Shown piece after piece: positions 43,418 through 53,251 of a DNA stretch of 64,000 nt (its first letter is position 1; each line of letters begins with the position of its first letter). This DNA comes from UBA7702 sp040776805 (GTDB lineage: Bacteria > Bacillota > Dehalobacteriia > UBA7702). The translations under genes were made by a program, and so were the position numbers. The stretch spans positions 62,001 through 126,000 of the forward strand of contig JAXGZS010000001.1 of assembly GCA_040776805.1 (NCBI GenBank). The letters run 5' to 3'. The notes beneath the pieces were generated by a model that had not been told where the DNA came from, did no database searches, and saw nothing but the letters and a program-made list of their open reading frames with translations.

Positions 43418-46400
43418 ATGTTGAAACTGGTCATCATATTAACGCCGACAGAACCCTTTTTGACGTTCAGGGATGCCTTAAAGGAATTGAAGGATCAATA
43501 CCCGGATATGTTTCAGGTCGATTTATTCAGTACAACGGAACTCGATACGTCACAGGAAGCATATGCTTCCTGTGACGAAGCTTCCGCTCAGGCTGATTTC
43601 ATCCTGATCAACATATTCGGTTCCTTATCTTTCTTCAAGAGTTTTCACCGCTATTATGAAACCCATCGAGGGAAGAAGAAGTTTTATATCAACACCACGA
43701 TTGAAGAGGAAGTTGCCGAGGTGTTGCCTCAATGTGGGATCATGCCGGCAGACTTCAACACGATCTTCCAATACTATAAAGCCGAGAGCAAAGAGAATTT
43801 CGGTAATCTGCTGAAGTGGCTTTGTAACCAGTTCGGTGAAGGGGATTTGCCGGTGGAGGAACCGGTATTACCGGTTTGGAGCGGTATTTACGATCCCGAC
43901 GTCGAAGCGGCAGACGAGGAAAGCTATCTAAAAAAGTTAAGAGCGTCCCCAAAGCCCGTTATCGGTATCTTGATGAATGTCATGCAGATGCAAAAGAAAA
44001 ACCGCGAACACATTGACGCCCTAATCAGAGCTCTGCGGAAAAAGGGCGCTTTACCCCTTTGCGTTTTCTCCGAACTGGTTCCCAATGAGCATTTGGGTTC
44101 AGAAGGGATCAAAGCAGCCATGGAACGCTATATGCTGCATGAGGGGGAACCGGTGGTAGACGCCATCATCAACACAGTCGGCCACAGTGTCAGCATCATC
44201 GCTTCTCCCGGCGACGGCTCTAAAGCGAGGGAAACGAGTATTTTTGAAACCTTTTGCGTTCCCGTCTTTCAGGTGATGACAACGATGCAGACCTATGAGG
44301 AATGGGAAAATTCCGTGAAAGGTCTCGACAGTCTGTCCCTGAGTTGGAGCGTTTTCCAACCGGAATTTGACGGACAGGTCATCACGTATCCGATTGCTAC
44401 GACGGAAGCGGAAGAAACCGATCTGGGCATCCGAAAATACGCCCAACCCATCATGGATCGGGTGGAACGGATTGCGGCCCTTGCTGTGAATTGGGCAAAA
44501 TTGAGACATATGGACAACAGTGATAAAAAAATCGCGATGATCCTGCACAATAATCCGCCGCAAAACGATAATATCGGCGGCGCCGCCGGTCTCGACACCC
44601 CGGTTTCCGTTTATGATATGGTGAAACGTTTCGAAGAGATCGGCATTTGGACGGAATATCAGTTCAAAGACGGTAAGGATATCATCGATCGGATCATCGC
44701 CGGCCTCACCAACGACGGTCGCTGGATGTCTCCCGAAAGCATGCTGGAAAGAAGTATTGATACCGTAAAAAGAGGGACGTATCAGGAATGGTTCGACGCG
44801 TTCATTCCGCGGATACAGGAAAATCTGGTGAAATACTGGGAAAAACCCGTGGGTGATTTTATGGCCGTTGATGATCAGTTGCTTGTGCCGGGCATTTTAA
44901 ACGGGCATATTTTCATCGGTTTGCAGCCGCCCCGGGCTTTTGAGGAAAAGGCGGAAGAGATGTATCATAATACCGATATTCCCTGCCCCCACCAGTATAT
45001 CGCGTTTTATAACTGGATTGAAAAGATCTTTCACGCCAACGTGATCATCCATGTGGGTACCCACGGCACCATCGAATGGCTTCCCGGCAAGGAAGTCGGT
45101 CTCTCCAAAAATTGCTTCAGTGATATCACCATTGGTACGCTGCCGCACCTCTATCCCTATGTGATCGACGCTGTTGGTGAAGGGACCCAGGCCAAGCGGC
45201 GCACCTATGCTACGCTGCTGGATCATATGATCCCATCCATGGTGGAAAGCGGTGTTTACGAAGAACTGGAAAAGATGGATGATCTGATGCGTCAGTATTA
45301 TCATGTGCGCGCCGCCGATGTGCAAAAGTTGCCTCTTGTGATTGAAGAGATCCTGGAGCTGGCCGCTAAGATGGAGCTTAACAATGATATCGGTATTTCG
45401 GAAGCGGACATGAAAGCCGATCCCGAAGGTTGCGTCCATCAATTCCACTCCTGGGTCACGAAGGTTCAGGCCAGCGACATCAATGACGGTTTTCATATTT
45501 TCGGTAAAATCCCCGAGGGCGATCGCCTGCGCAATATGCTCAAAATGTTGGTGCGGACGCGAAACGGTGAAATCCCTTCATTGCGCACCGGCCTTTGTGA
45601 GATGATGGGCTATGACTACGACACGCTGCTGGAAGCGCCGGAAACCCCCACCGAAGACGGCAGATCCTATGGGATTTTGTTGATGGAAGCCGATAAAATC
45701 GGCAGAGAGCTATTCCTCGCTTTGGCAGAACGGGATTACAGCGCCGACGCCATCGATGAAATCGTTACCCGCTTTCAAAACGGCTATAGCGGTGACACGA
45801 AGTCGCTGAAGATATGTTTGCGTTACGTTTGCACCGTTGTGAAAAGCAAGGTGATGCGGATCACCGATGAAATGGATCACCTCCTTGACGCCATCAACGG
45901 AGGTTTCGTGCCCCCCGGGCCCTCCGGCTGTCCCACCCGGGGCAACGCCGGTATTTTGCCGACAGGCCGAAATTTTTATTCCGTGGACCCCGGTGCGATG
46001 CCCTCCCGCTTTTCCTGGGAAACAGGGAAGGTTTTAGCCAATCAACTGATCGAACGCTATCTGGCCGATGACGGAAAATATCCGGAAAGCGTTTCGGTGC
46101 TTTGTTATGCCACTGAATCCATGCGAAATTACGGCGACGACATCGCCGATACCTTCTATCTCCTAGGGGTTCGCCCCGTTTGGCTCGGCGATACCGACCG
46201 GGTCATTGGCGTAGAGGTGATTCCTATGGAAGAATTAGGACGCCCCAGAATCGACGTAACCTTGCGGATCACCGGCTTGTTCCGGGATGCCTTCCCCAAT
46301 TTGATCGAACGGGTGGAAGACGCCGTCAATCTCGTGGCTGCCCTCGATGAGCCCTGGGAAATGAATTTTGTGAAAAAACACGTCGATGAAGAAGTTGCCG

Positions 46401-47167
46401 CGCTGATGGAGAAAGGCGTGAATCTGGAATTGGCCAAGGAGCAGTCCTTACTCCGTGTTTTCGGCGACGCGCCGGGGGCTTACGGCGCCGGCGTCAACAA
46501 CGTTGTCGTCAGCAAAAAATGGAAGGACGTTACGGATCTTGGTACGGTCTATACAACCTGGGGTTGTCACGCCTATAGTTCCAAATATCACGGCGAAAAA
46601 ATGCCGGAGGTGTTCTCTTTAAGGATGAAGAAAACCTGCGTTGCGGTGAAAAACGAATCTTCCAGAGAATTCGATATGCTCGACGGCGACGATTTTTATA
46701 ACTATTTCGGCGGCATGGTGGCGGCCATCACCACCCACAGCGGGGAACAGAAACCGGCCTATGTGCCCTGTACCGGTGATACGGATCACATCGAAACGCT
46801 AACCCTCCATGAAGAGGTTTCCCGGGTGATGCGGGCCAAAGTCAATAACCCGAAATGGATCGAGGGCTTGAAAAAACACGGTTACCGGGGCGCGAAACAG
46901 ATTTCCGGTATGGTGGATTACGCCTTTGGCTGGGACGCTACGACGAACGTCATCGATGATTGGATGTATCACGCCATTGCCGACCGCTATGTTTTCAACA
47001 AAGAAAATGCTGACTGGATCAAAGAAGTCAACCCCTGGGCAATGCATAGCATTGCCGAGAGGCTTTTGGAAGCGAATCAGCGGGGCATGTGGAACGCTTC
47101 CGCGGAACAGATTGAAAAACTCAAAGACATTTACCTCCAAATGGAAGGAACCCTGGAAAACTGTTAA
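43418..47167 (+). CDS. cobN: CobN-type metal chelatase, large subunit
   Basis: 1249 residues, the usual size of CobN/BchH/ChlH. Landmarks: HVGTHGTIEWLPGKEVGLS (about 540), PPGPSGCPTRGNAGILPTGRNFYSVDP (in pieces: GCPTRG, LPTGRNFYSVDP, about 835), and PGAYGAGVNN (about 1018). The large subunit holds the tetrapyrrole and the metal site; it works with I and D ATPase subunits, both encoded here. In aerobes CobN inserts cobalt late into hydrogenobyrinic acid diamide; anaerobes normally use CbiK/CbiX early, so the true substrate here is open. GGGAGG before the ATG. A 30-base palindrome lies inside at 43548-43577. Confidence 0.92.
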   Translation: MLKLVIILTPTEPFLTFRDALKELKDQYPDMFQVDLFSTTELDTSQEAYASCDEASAQADFILINIFGSLSFFKSFHRYYETHRGKKKFYINTTIEEEVAEVLPQCGIMPADFNTIFQYYKAESKENFGNLLKWLCNQFGEGDLPVEEPVLPVWSGIYDPDVEAADEESYLKKLRASPKPVIGILMNVMQMQKKNREHIDALIRALRKKGALPLCVFSELVPNEHLGSEGIKAAMERYMLHEGEPVVDAIINTVGHSVSIIASPGDGSKARETSIFETFCVPVFQVMTTMQTYEEWENSVKGLDSLSLSWSVFQPEFDGQVITYPIATTEAEETDLGIRKYAQPIMDRVERIAALAVNWAKLRHMDNSDKKIAMILHNNPPQNDNIGGAAGLDTPVSVYDMVKRFEEIGIWTEYQFKDGKDIIDRIIAGLTNDGRWMSPESMLERSIDTVKRGTYQEWFDAFIPRIQENLVKYWEKPVGDFMAVDDQLLVPGILNGHIFIGLQPPRAFEEKAEEMYHNTDIPCPHQYIAFYNWIEKIFHANVIIHVGTHGTIEWLPGKEVGLSKNCFSDITIGTLPHLYPYVIDAVGEGTQAKRRTYATLLDHMIPSMVESGVYEELEKMDDLMRQYYHVRAADVQKLPLVIEEILELAAKMELNNDIGISEADMKADPEGCVHQFHSWVTKVQASDINDGFHIFGKIPEGDRLRNMLKMLVRTRNGEIPSLRTGLCEMMGYDYDTLLEAPETPTEDGRSYGILLMEADKIGRELFLALAERDYSADAIDEIVTRFQNGYSGDTKSLKICLRYVCTVVKSKVMRITDEMDHLLDAINGGFVPPGPSGCPTRGNAGILPTGRNFYSVDPGAMPSRFSWETGKVLANQLIERYLADDGKYPESVSVLCYATESMRNYGDDIADTFYLLGVRPVWLGDTDRVIGVEVIPMEELGRPRIDVTLRITGLFRDAFPNLIERVEDAVNLVAALDEPWEMNFVKKHVDEEVAALMEKGVNLELAKEQSLLRVFGDAPGAYGAGVNNVVVSKKWKDVTDLGTVYTTWGCHAYSSKYHGEKMPEVFSLRMKKTCVAVKNESSREFDMLDGDDFYNYFGGMVAAITTHSGEQKPAYVPCTGDTDHIETLTLHEEVSRVMRAKVNNPKWIEGLKKHGYRGAKQISGMVDYAFGWDATTNVIDDWMYHAIADRYVFNKENADWIKEVNPWAMHSIAERLLEANQRGMWNASAEQIEKLKDIYLQMEGTLENC
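43548..43577. repeat. 30-base perfect palindrome inside cobN
   Basis: The left half CGTCACAGGAAGCAT is followed at once by its exact complement. It lies about 130 bases inside the coding region and codes for TSQEAYASCDE. As RNA it would form a 13-bp or longer hairpin. Confidence 0.92.
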
Positions 47168-47184
47168 AGTAGGTAGCAATTTTG

Positions 47185-49119
47185 ATGCAGCAAACAACCT
47201 TTCCTTTTGTGGCCGTGTTGGGCCAGGACAATATAAAAAATGCGTTGATCTGGAATATCATCAACCCGAAAATCGGCGGTGTTCTGATCAGCGGTGAAAA
47301 GGGGACGGCAAAATCCACTTTGGTCCGGGGGGTTTCCGCCTTGACGAGGGATCTCCACGTCGTCGATCTGCCTTTAAATGTTACCGAGGACCGGCTTATC
47401 GGCAACGTCGATTTTGAATACGCGGTCAAGCACGGAGAAAAACGCTTCGAGCCGGGGCTTCTTTACGAGGCCAACGGCAACATGCTTTATGTGGATGAAG
47501 TGAACCTTTTGAGCGATCATATCGTCAAAGCCCTGTTGGAATCGGCATCCTCCGGCGTCAATATCGTCGAACGGGAGGGCGTGTCGTTTCGCCATGATGC
47601 GGATTTTATACTCGTCGGCAGTATGAACCCGGAGGAAGGCGGCTTGAGACCGCAATTTCTTGACCGCTTCGGCCTCTATGTGGAAGTCAAAGGCGAAAGG
47701 GATTTGCGCAAGCGTACGGAGATTATCAGAAGGCGCGTCGCTTATGAAAAAGAGCCCTCTGCTTTCCTGGAAAAATGGCGGGAAGAAGGGGAAAAACGCG
47801 CCTTTGCCATCGAGCAGGCCAGAGAATTCCTGGAAAAAGTCGTCGTTACCGATAATGCCATGCAATTGGCTGCCGCCATGGTCAGAGAAGGCAACTGTGA
47901 GGGACACCGCGGTGAACTGGTGATCATCGAAACGGCCCGGGCCATTGCCGCCTATGGCGGCCGAAGGGTATTGAATATTGATGATATCAAAGAAGCGGCA
48001 ACATACGCTTTGCCTCATCGAACCAGGGAAGAAGAGCCTTCGCAGAGACAAGATCCGCCGCAAGACGACGAAGAAGCTGAAACGCCGGAGAATCAGGAAA
48101 ACAACATGGATAGCGGTGAACAAGAAGATGCTCCGCCCCAAGATCAAAACAGTGATGCCCCGGAGCAACAGGAGCAACAGGAACAGCGGCCAGGGCCGGA
48201 GGAGACAAACGACCCCCAAACGGACGCTTCCGAAGACCGGCCGGAACCACCGCAAGGGGAGCGTGACGAGGAGCCGGAAACGGTGTTTGAGCCGGGAGAA
48301 TCGTTCTTCATATCAAAGTGGCTTGCTGATCATCGCGGCGAACCGGTAAAAAAAGGAAGCGGCAAGCGCAGTCTCGTGATTACCAGCAGTACGCAGGGGA
48401 AATATGTTCGCTACGCCTTTCCCAAAGGAAACGATTTCCGTGATATTGCCCTCGATGCAACGCTGCGCGCCGCAGCGCCGTACCAGTGCCGAAGGTCGAA
48501 GGGGCAAACGGCGGTGGCCATCCGCCAAGCCGATATCCGCGTCAAGGTCAGAGAACGGCGGACAGGCAACACCATTATTTTTGTGGTGGATGCCAGCGGT
48601 TCCATGGGGGCGAATAAGCAGATGGTCGCCGTTAAAGGCGCGATTTTATCGTTGCTGAACGACGCTTATCAGAAGCGTGACAAAGTGAGCTTAATTGCTT
48701 TTCGCAAGGAATCCGCCGAACTTTTGCTGGGGATTACGCGAAGCGTGGATTTGGCTGAAAAGAAATTGGCCGTTTTACCTACGGGCGGCGTCACGCCGTT
48801 GGCGGCGGGAATCGAGATGGCCCATGCCTATGTCAAAGCGGCCAAAATTAGAGACAAGGATATGCTTCCGGTGATCGTGTTGGTCACCGACGGCCGGGCA
48901 ACTTACAGCGAAAAAAGCAAGGATGCTTTCGGTGATGCGTTGCGGGCCGCGGCGAGAGTCGGCGCGGAAAAGATCAAAACCGTTGTGATTGATACCGATC
49001 AAAATTTCATTCGCCTCCAGCTCGCGGAGAAACTGGCAGAGGTCATGGATGCAGACCGTTATGAAATCGAGGATCTGCAGGCGCAAAGCGTTTTAACGGC
49101 GGTAACGCTGTCGCTATAA
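47185..49119 (+). CDS. chlD: Chelatase D subunit with AAA and VWA domains
   Basis: 644 residues: an AAA domain (about 1-270) with Walker A SGEKGTAKST and MLYVDEVNLL, a linker rich in Glu, Gln and Pro (about 285-375), and a VWA domain (about 460-640) with the MIDAS motif DASGSMG and TDGRATYS. This is the ChlD/BchD/CobT type. D and I subunits form a double ring that powers metal insertion by the large subunit. I prefer ATG 47185 over the TTG just before. 17 bases behind cobN. Confidence 0.92.
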   Translation: MQQTTFPFVAVLGQDNIKNALIWNIINPKIGGVLISGEKGTAKSTLVRGVSALTRDLHVVDLPLNVTEDRLIGNVDFEYAVKHGEKRFEPGLLYEANGNMLYVDEVNLLSDHIVKALLESASSGVNIVEREGVSFRHDADFILVGSMNPEEGGLRPQFLDRFGLYVEVKGERDLRKRTEIIRRRVAYEKEPSAFLEKWREEGEKRAFAIEQAREFLEKVVVTDNAMQLAAAMVREGNCEGHRGELVIIETARAIAAYGGRRVLNIDDIKEAATYALPHRTREEEPSQRQDPPQDDEEAETPENQENNMDSGEQEDAPPQDQNSDAPEQQEQQEQRPGPEETNDPQTDASEDRPEPPQGERDEEPETVFEPGESFFISKWLADHRGEPVKKGSGKRSLVITSSTQGKYVRYAFPKGNDFRDIALDATLRAAAPYQCRRSKGQTAVAIRQADIRVKVRERRTGNTIIFVVDASGSMGANKQMVAVKGAILSLLNDAYQKRDKVSLIAFRKESAELLLGITRSVDLAEKKLAVLPTGGVTPLAAGIEMAHAYVKAAKIRDKDMLPVIVLVTDGRATYSEKSKDAFGDALRAAARVGAEKIKTVVIDTDQNFIRLQLAEKLAEVMDADRYEIEDLQAQSVLTAVTLSL

Positions 49120-49134
49120 AAAGAAGAGGGAAAA

Positions 49135-49974
49135 ATGATAGAAATAGAAGATTTAACAAAAAGGTACGGAAAAACAGTTGCCGTGGACCATTTGAATCTG
49201 AGTATTCCCAAAGGGGAATTCTTTGGTCTGCTGGGTCCCAACGGCGCCGGGAAAACCACTCTTGTACGAATGCTCAGCACACTGACGGAACCGACCTCCG
49301 GCAGGATCTCCATTGGCGGCGTCCAGCTGGATCGAAATAAAATCGAAGTGAAATCGAAGATCGGGGTGGTGCCTCAACACATGAACCTGGAATGGGAGTT
49401 GACCGCATTGCAGAATTTGCAGCTTCATGCCAAGCTTTTCGGTCTGGAAAAAGCATCGTCCAACGCAATGATGGAGGAGCTTTTGCACTACATCGATTTA
49501 TATGAGCGCAAAAATGATTTGGTGAAAACCTTTTCTGGCGGTATGAAGCGAAAACTGATGATTGCCAGAGCTTTGCTTCACCAGCCGGACGTGCTCCTCA
49601 TGGACGAGCCCACGGTGGGGTTGGACGCTACCGTGCGCAGAAAGCTTTGGGACTTGATGAAAGGCCTCAACAAGGACGGTATGACTGTGATTCTCACGAC
49701 CCATTACATAGAAGAAGCGGAAGTGCTCTGTTCCCGGGTGGGCTTTATGAATCAGGGGAAAATCGTGGAGCTTGATTCTCCGAAAAACCTGGTGGCAAAA
49801 TTCGGATCCTTTGTTTTGGAAACTTTTGTTGACGGAGAAACGAAACTTCAGTTTTTCAAAGACAGGGAATCGGCACTGGCAAAAGCGGCGGAATTTGAAG
49901 GTTCCGTTAATATCAGACTCAGCAACTTAGAGGATACTTTCCTGATGCTGACGAACAGGAAGGTAGAGGACTGA
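49135..49974 (+). CDS. ABC-2 type transporter ATPase
   Basis: 279 residues with Walker A GPNGAGKTT (about 38), signature FSGGMKRKLMIARAL and Walker B VLLMDEPTVGLDA, like the daunorubicin-type exporters. The last 60 residues form the usual C-terminal extension. AGAGGG before ATG. It sits within the chelatase genes with a permease partner behind it; export of a tetrapyrrole or metal complex is conceivable, but nothing in the sequence shows the substrate. Confidence 0.9.
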   Translation: MIEIEDLTKRYGKTVAVDHLNLSIPKGEFFGLLGPNGAGKTTLVRMLSTLTEPTSGRISIGGVQLDRNKIEVKSKIGVVPQHMNLEWELTALQNLQLHAKLFGLEKASSNAMMEELLHYIDLYERKNDLVKTFSGGMKRKLMIARALLHQPDVLLMDEPTVGLDATVRRKLWDLMKGLNKDGMTVILTTHYIEEAEVLCSRVGFMNQGKIVELDSPKNLVAKFGSFVLETFVDGETKLQFFKDRESALAKAAEFEGSVNIRLSNLEDTFLMLTNRKVED

Positions 49975-49975
49975 A

Positions 49976-50704
49976 ATGAAAGTATTGTCAATTTTATGGT
50001 ATGAAATGGTCATATTGAAACGCAGGTTCTGGAGTGTTACTTTGGGGATGATGATCGCCCCGATACTCTATTTGATTGCCTTTGGCTGGGGTCTTGGTGA
50101 CACCACCGTTAACGGTATGAGTTATCTGAGCTTTGTCATTCCCGGGATCATTGCCATGAGTTCCATGACGAACAGTTACAGTACGGTAGCGAATAATATC
50201 AATATCGCCAGGACGTATGATAAAACGTTTGAGGAGTTTATGATTGCGCCGCTCAATATGAGATCGTATGCCTGGGGTAAAATCCTGGCCGGCGCCTTAA
50301 GCGGAATGTATTCCGCGGTATTGATTGTCTTGCTTTGTACGATTTTCCGCACCGGCGTGGCATTCAGCCTATATATGTGGCTGATCATTGCTTTAAACGC
50401 CCTCGCCTTTTCCGCTCTCGGTTTTATGGTGGGGATTGTGATTGAGTCCCATAGGGATATGAGCAAATTTCAGAATTTTGTAATGACGCCGATGTCCTTC
50501 CTCTGCGGTACGTTCTTTCCGCTTTCGACGATGCCAATCGGTATTAAGCAGCTTATTTGGTTGCTGCCCCTATCGCAGACGAGTATCGCCATCAGAGGCG
50601 ACAGCGAACTGTTTGTCAATAACTGGCTGCATCCGTTCATTCTCGTTGCGTATTTTTTTATTTTTTTGGTAATCGGTATCAATCTTTGTAAAAAAGCAGA
50701 ATAA
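49976..50704 (+). CDS. ABC-2 type permease
   Basis: 242 residues and six membrane helices, with the ABC-2 signature FAFxxLGFMVGIVIESHRDM and PMSFLCGTFFPLSTMP. It starts one base after the ATPase stop. Together the two genes form one exporter. Confidence 0.9.
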   Translation: MKVLSILWYEMVILKRRFWSVTLGMMIAPILYLIAFGWGLGDTTVNGMSYLSFVIPGIIAMSSMTNSYSTVANNINIARTYDKTFEEFMIAPLNMRSYAWGKILAGALSGMYSAVLIVLLCTIFRTGVAFSLYMWLIIALNALAFSALGFMVGIVIESHRDMSKFQNFVMTPMSFLCGTFFPLSTMPIGIKQLIWLLPLSQTSIAIRGDSELFVNNWLHPFILVAYFFIFLVIGINLCKKAE

Positions 50705-50728
50705 AAATCATTTGAAAAGGATGAACCA

Positions 50729-51766
50729 ATGAATTTAGAACAGAACATCTATCCGTTTCACGCCATTGTGGGCCAGGACCGCATGAAACTTGCCCTGATT
50801 TTGAATATCATCAATCCCTCTTTGGGCGGCGTGCTGATTCGCGGGGAGAAGGGTACGGCCAAATCAACGGCGGTGCGTTCCCTTGCCGATTTGATGCCTC
50901 TCAGAAAGCAAATTGCCGGCTGCCGCTTTTCCTGCGACCCGGAAAACGCTGATCGGGCGTGTGATGAATGTCGTCATAAGATCGAGGGAAAGGAACCGCT
51001 GGAAATTGTGGAAACGAAAATGAGAGTGATTGATTTGCCGATTTCCGCGACAGAAGACCGCGTTGTCGGTACGCTTGATATGGAAGAAGCAATCAAAAAG
51101 GGTGAAAAAAAATTCGAGCCCGGGATTTTGGCGGAAGCGAACAGAAATATTCTCTACGTGGACGAGATCAACCTTCTTGATGATCACGTTGTTGATATTC
51201 TTCTAGATTCCGCCGCTATGGGCGTGAACTTTATCGAAAGGGAAGGCATTTCCTTTGTCCATCCCGCCCAGTTTACGCTGGTGGGAACGATGAACCCGGA
51301 AGAAGGTGATATTCGGCCGCAGTTGATCGACCGCTTCGGCTTAGCCGTTGATGTTGTGGGTGAAAGTACCACCGCCCAAAGAGCTGAAGTCATCCGTCGA
51401 AGACTGGCCTTTGAAAAGGATCCGGAAGCGTTTAAAATGTCTTACGAGGAAGAGCAAGAACGCTTAGTCAAAGGTATTGTCGGCGCGATGGATCTGCTGC
51501 CTCGCGTGACTTTTGGTGATCAATTGCTGGAAACGGCGGCAAGGCTTTCCATGGAATTTGGGGTTGACGGACACCGGGCGGATATTGTTATGATCAAAAC
51601 GGCAATGACCATCGCGGCTTATCATAAGAGAAATGACGCTACCGTTGATGATTTAAAAGAGGCGGCCAGCTACGTTTTGCCCCATCGCATGCGGAAACGG
51701 CCTTTTGAAGAATCAACGCTGAGCATGGACTTTTTGGAAGAAAAAATCGGTGAAATTATCGCGTAA
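50729..51766 (+). CDS. chlI: Chelatase I subunit (AAA+)
   Basis: 345 residues with Walker A RGEKGTAKST (about 37), ILYVDEINLLDDH and TMNPEEGDIRPQLIDRFGL, all ChlI/BchI signatures. An insert after Walker A carries four Cys (CRFSC...CDEC, about 67-83), common in ChlI of anaerobes and possibly a small metal site. With ChlD and CobN this completes a three-subunit chelatase. It is separated from chlD by the ABC pair. The stop overlaps the next gene by 17 bases. Confidence 0.93.
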   Translation: MNLEQNIYPFHAIVGQDRMKLALILNIINPSLGGVLIRGEKGTAKSTAVRSLADLMPLRKQIAGCRFSCDPENADRACDECRHKIEGKEPLEIVETKMRVIDLPISATEDRVVGTLDMEEAIKKGEKKFEPGILAEANRNILYVDEINLLDDHVVDILLDSAAMGVNFIEREGISFVHPAQFTLVGTMNPEEGDIRPQLIDRFGLAVDVVGESTTAQRAEVIRRRLAFEKDPEAFKMSYEEEQERLVKGIVGAMDLLPRVTFGDQLLETAARLSMEFGVDGHRADIVMIKTAMTIAAYHKRNDATVDDLKEAASYVLPHRMRKRPFEESTLSMDFLEEKIGEIIA

Positions 51767-52823
51767 ACGCGTAAAAAATATGATGAAAAAGAAAGAAGAC
51801 AGAACCTATCTTGTTTTATGGACGACGGGAAGATGCAATCTGCGTTGTAAATACTGTTACGCCTATGGAGAACAATGGCAGCGGGATATGGATTTTGCCG
51901 TCGCTCAAAAAGCGGTGGATGCTTTGAAAGACAGGCCGCTAAAAATACAGTTTACCGGTGGCGAACCGCTTTTGAATTTTAAATTGATGCGACAAGTATA
52001 TGCCTATGCAAAGAATCAGGGTTATGACTGTGTCTTTCAACTGCAGACAAATGGGACGCTGATCGACGCGGATATCGCCGCTGAGATCAGAGAGATGGGA
52101 ATTTCTACCGGCGTGAGTCTGGACGGGCCCGTTGATGTCAACGAAGCGCTGCGCGGCGGCACAAAGCGGGCTCTTCAAGGGATTCAAGAACTGGGGAAAA
52201 AAGGTGTCAGGGTCAATTTAAACAGTACGGTGACGGCTCAAAACGTGGAACGACTTCCGGAATTGATGGATTTTGCCGTATATCTTGGCAATGTCGCGGG
52301 AATCGGTTTGGATCTTCTGCGGTTTTCCGGCCGCGCGGGTGAAAAAGAATCCCCCGTGGAAAAACCGGGAGAAGCGCAGCTGGTCAAAACGATATACGCC
52401 TTATCTGAGAAAAGCCGATATTTTCATGAAACGACCGGCATAAAAATTGGTGTTCGTCCCATCGAAGAGGCGAAAAAGAGACTCCGATGGAAGCTGAACA
52501 ACCGGTATTATTGCTATGCTTCCTGCGGCAAATCCTATGTGGTTTTACCCAATGGCGATGTATTTCCCTGCGGCACCTTGAAAGACCATAAAGAATTTTA
52601 TATGGGAAATATCCATGAGGGACAGATCAAAAGCTGTTCTCTGCCCTCGTTGCCAAAAAATGATTCTTGCGTCGCTTGTCCCTATCACCAATATTGTCCC
52701 GGCGCCTGTCCCGCTCGGGTGATTACAAATTGGTATGATACGTCAAGTGATCATTTGGACTGTACGATGCGGAAAACGGCTTTTGCCATCGCCGCGGAGG
52801 AAATCAAAAACGGGATATTTTGA
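51750..52823 (+). CDS. Radical SAM/SPASM protein
   Basis: 357 residues from GTG 51750 (GGAAG 11 bases upstream); ATG 51780 is an alternative. The [4Fe-4S] motif is Cys29, Cys33, Cys36 (GRCNLRCKYCYAYG), followed by IQFTGGEPLLN (SAM-binding GGE) and SLDGP. The C-terminal region (about 275-345) has a SPASM-like set of Cys (CGKS, FPCGTL, CVACPYHQYCPGACPAR, LDC) that can hold two extra clusters. The family includes heme d1 and heme b enzymes (NirJ, AhbC, AhbD) and peptide modifiers. No precursor peptide is seen nearby, and the chelatase neighbours make a tetrapyrrole substrate more likely; this is inference. Last gene of the riboswitch operon. Confidence 0.88.
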   Translation: MKLSRKRVKNMMKKKEDRTYLVLWTTGRCNLRCKYCYAYGEQWQRDMDFAVAQKAVDALKDRPLKIQFTGGEPLLNFKLMRQVYAYAKNQGYDCVFQLQTNGTLIDADIAAEIREMGISTGVSLDGPVDVNEALRGGTKRALQGIQELGKKGVRVNLNSTVTAQNVERLPELMDFAVYLGNVAGIGLDLLRFSGRAGEKESPVEKPGEAQLVKTIYALSEKSRYFHETTGIKIGVRPIEEAKKRLRWKLNNRYYCYASCGKSYVVLPNGDVFPCGTLKDHKEFYMGNIHEGQIKSCSLPSLPKNDSCVACPYHQYCPGACPARVITNWYDTSSDHLDCTMRKTAFAIAAEEIKNGIF

Positions 52824-53251
52824 TGGGCCATTAAGAAAAATTCATACATGAGACCTAAAATCATTGATCGATGACAGTTGGGTACTGCGCCCCTGGTTCG
52901 TATCGTTCAGTACAACCAGAGCAGGAAAGGCTGACAAAAAGAGAACCGTTTTGTTCATAGCGGCATAAAACGTACGACTTCATTTACGACTTTCAAACAG
53001 CACACTTTGAGCCTTTTTAAGGTGAAACGTAAATTTGGCGATTGCGATAAAGCACTTACAAACTGCATTCTATCAGGGATTAAGAACTTTTGAAAAAGTT
53101 TAAGCGGATCGGCGGAAATGCCCATCCTGCTTTGCTGAAATTCTTAAAGATTTGTGAAATTGTGGACATTGCCGGAGGCGCGTGCTATAATCTAATTGAA
53201 ATTCATCACCTTAAAGTGTGCAAACAGTAGTAGAAAGATCTTGGTACGTAG
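52824..53251. other. Gap between the corrinoid operon and pgi
   Basis: No gene is supported. A weak GTACTG/CAGTAC repeat lies at about 52886-52916; I see no clear terminator for the operon. The pgi promoter lies at the right end. Confidence 0.55.
53163..53191 (+). promoter_or_regulatory. Promoter of the sugar operon
   Basis: TGGACA, 17 bases, TATAAT, about 60 bases before the pgi start. Confidence 0.82.

Noticed and set aside
43418..51766. The chelatase genes as a magnesium chelatase for bacteriochlorophyll
   Set aside because: No bch genes are near, the operon is under a cobalamin riboswitch, and the organism is a spore-former without signs of phototrophy in this window.
51750..52823. The radical SAM/SPASM enzyme as a RiPP peptide modifier
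   Set aside because: No small Cys- or Gly-rich precursor gene is seen next to it; not excluded, but the chelatase context favours a tetrapyrrole or similar substrate.
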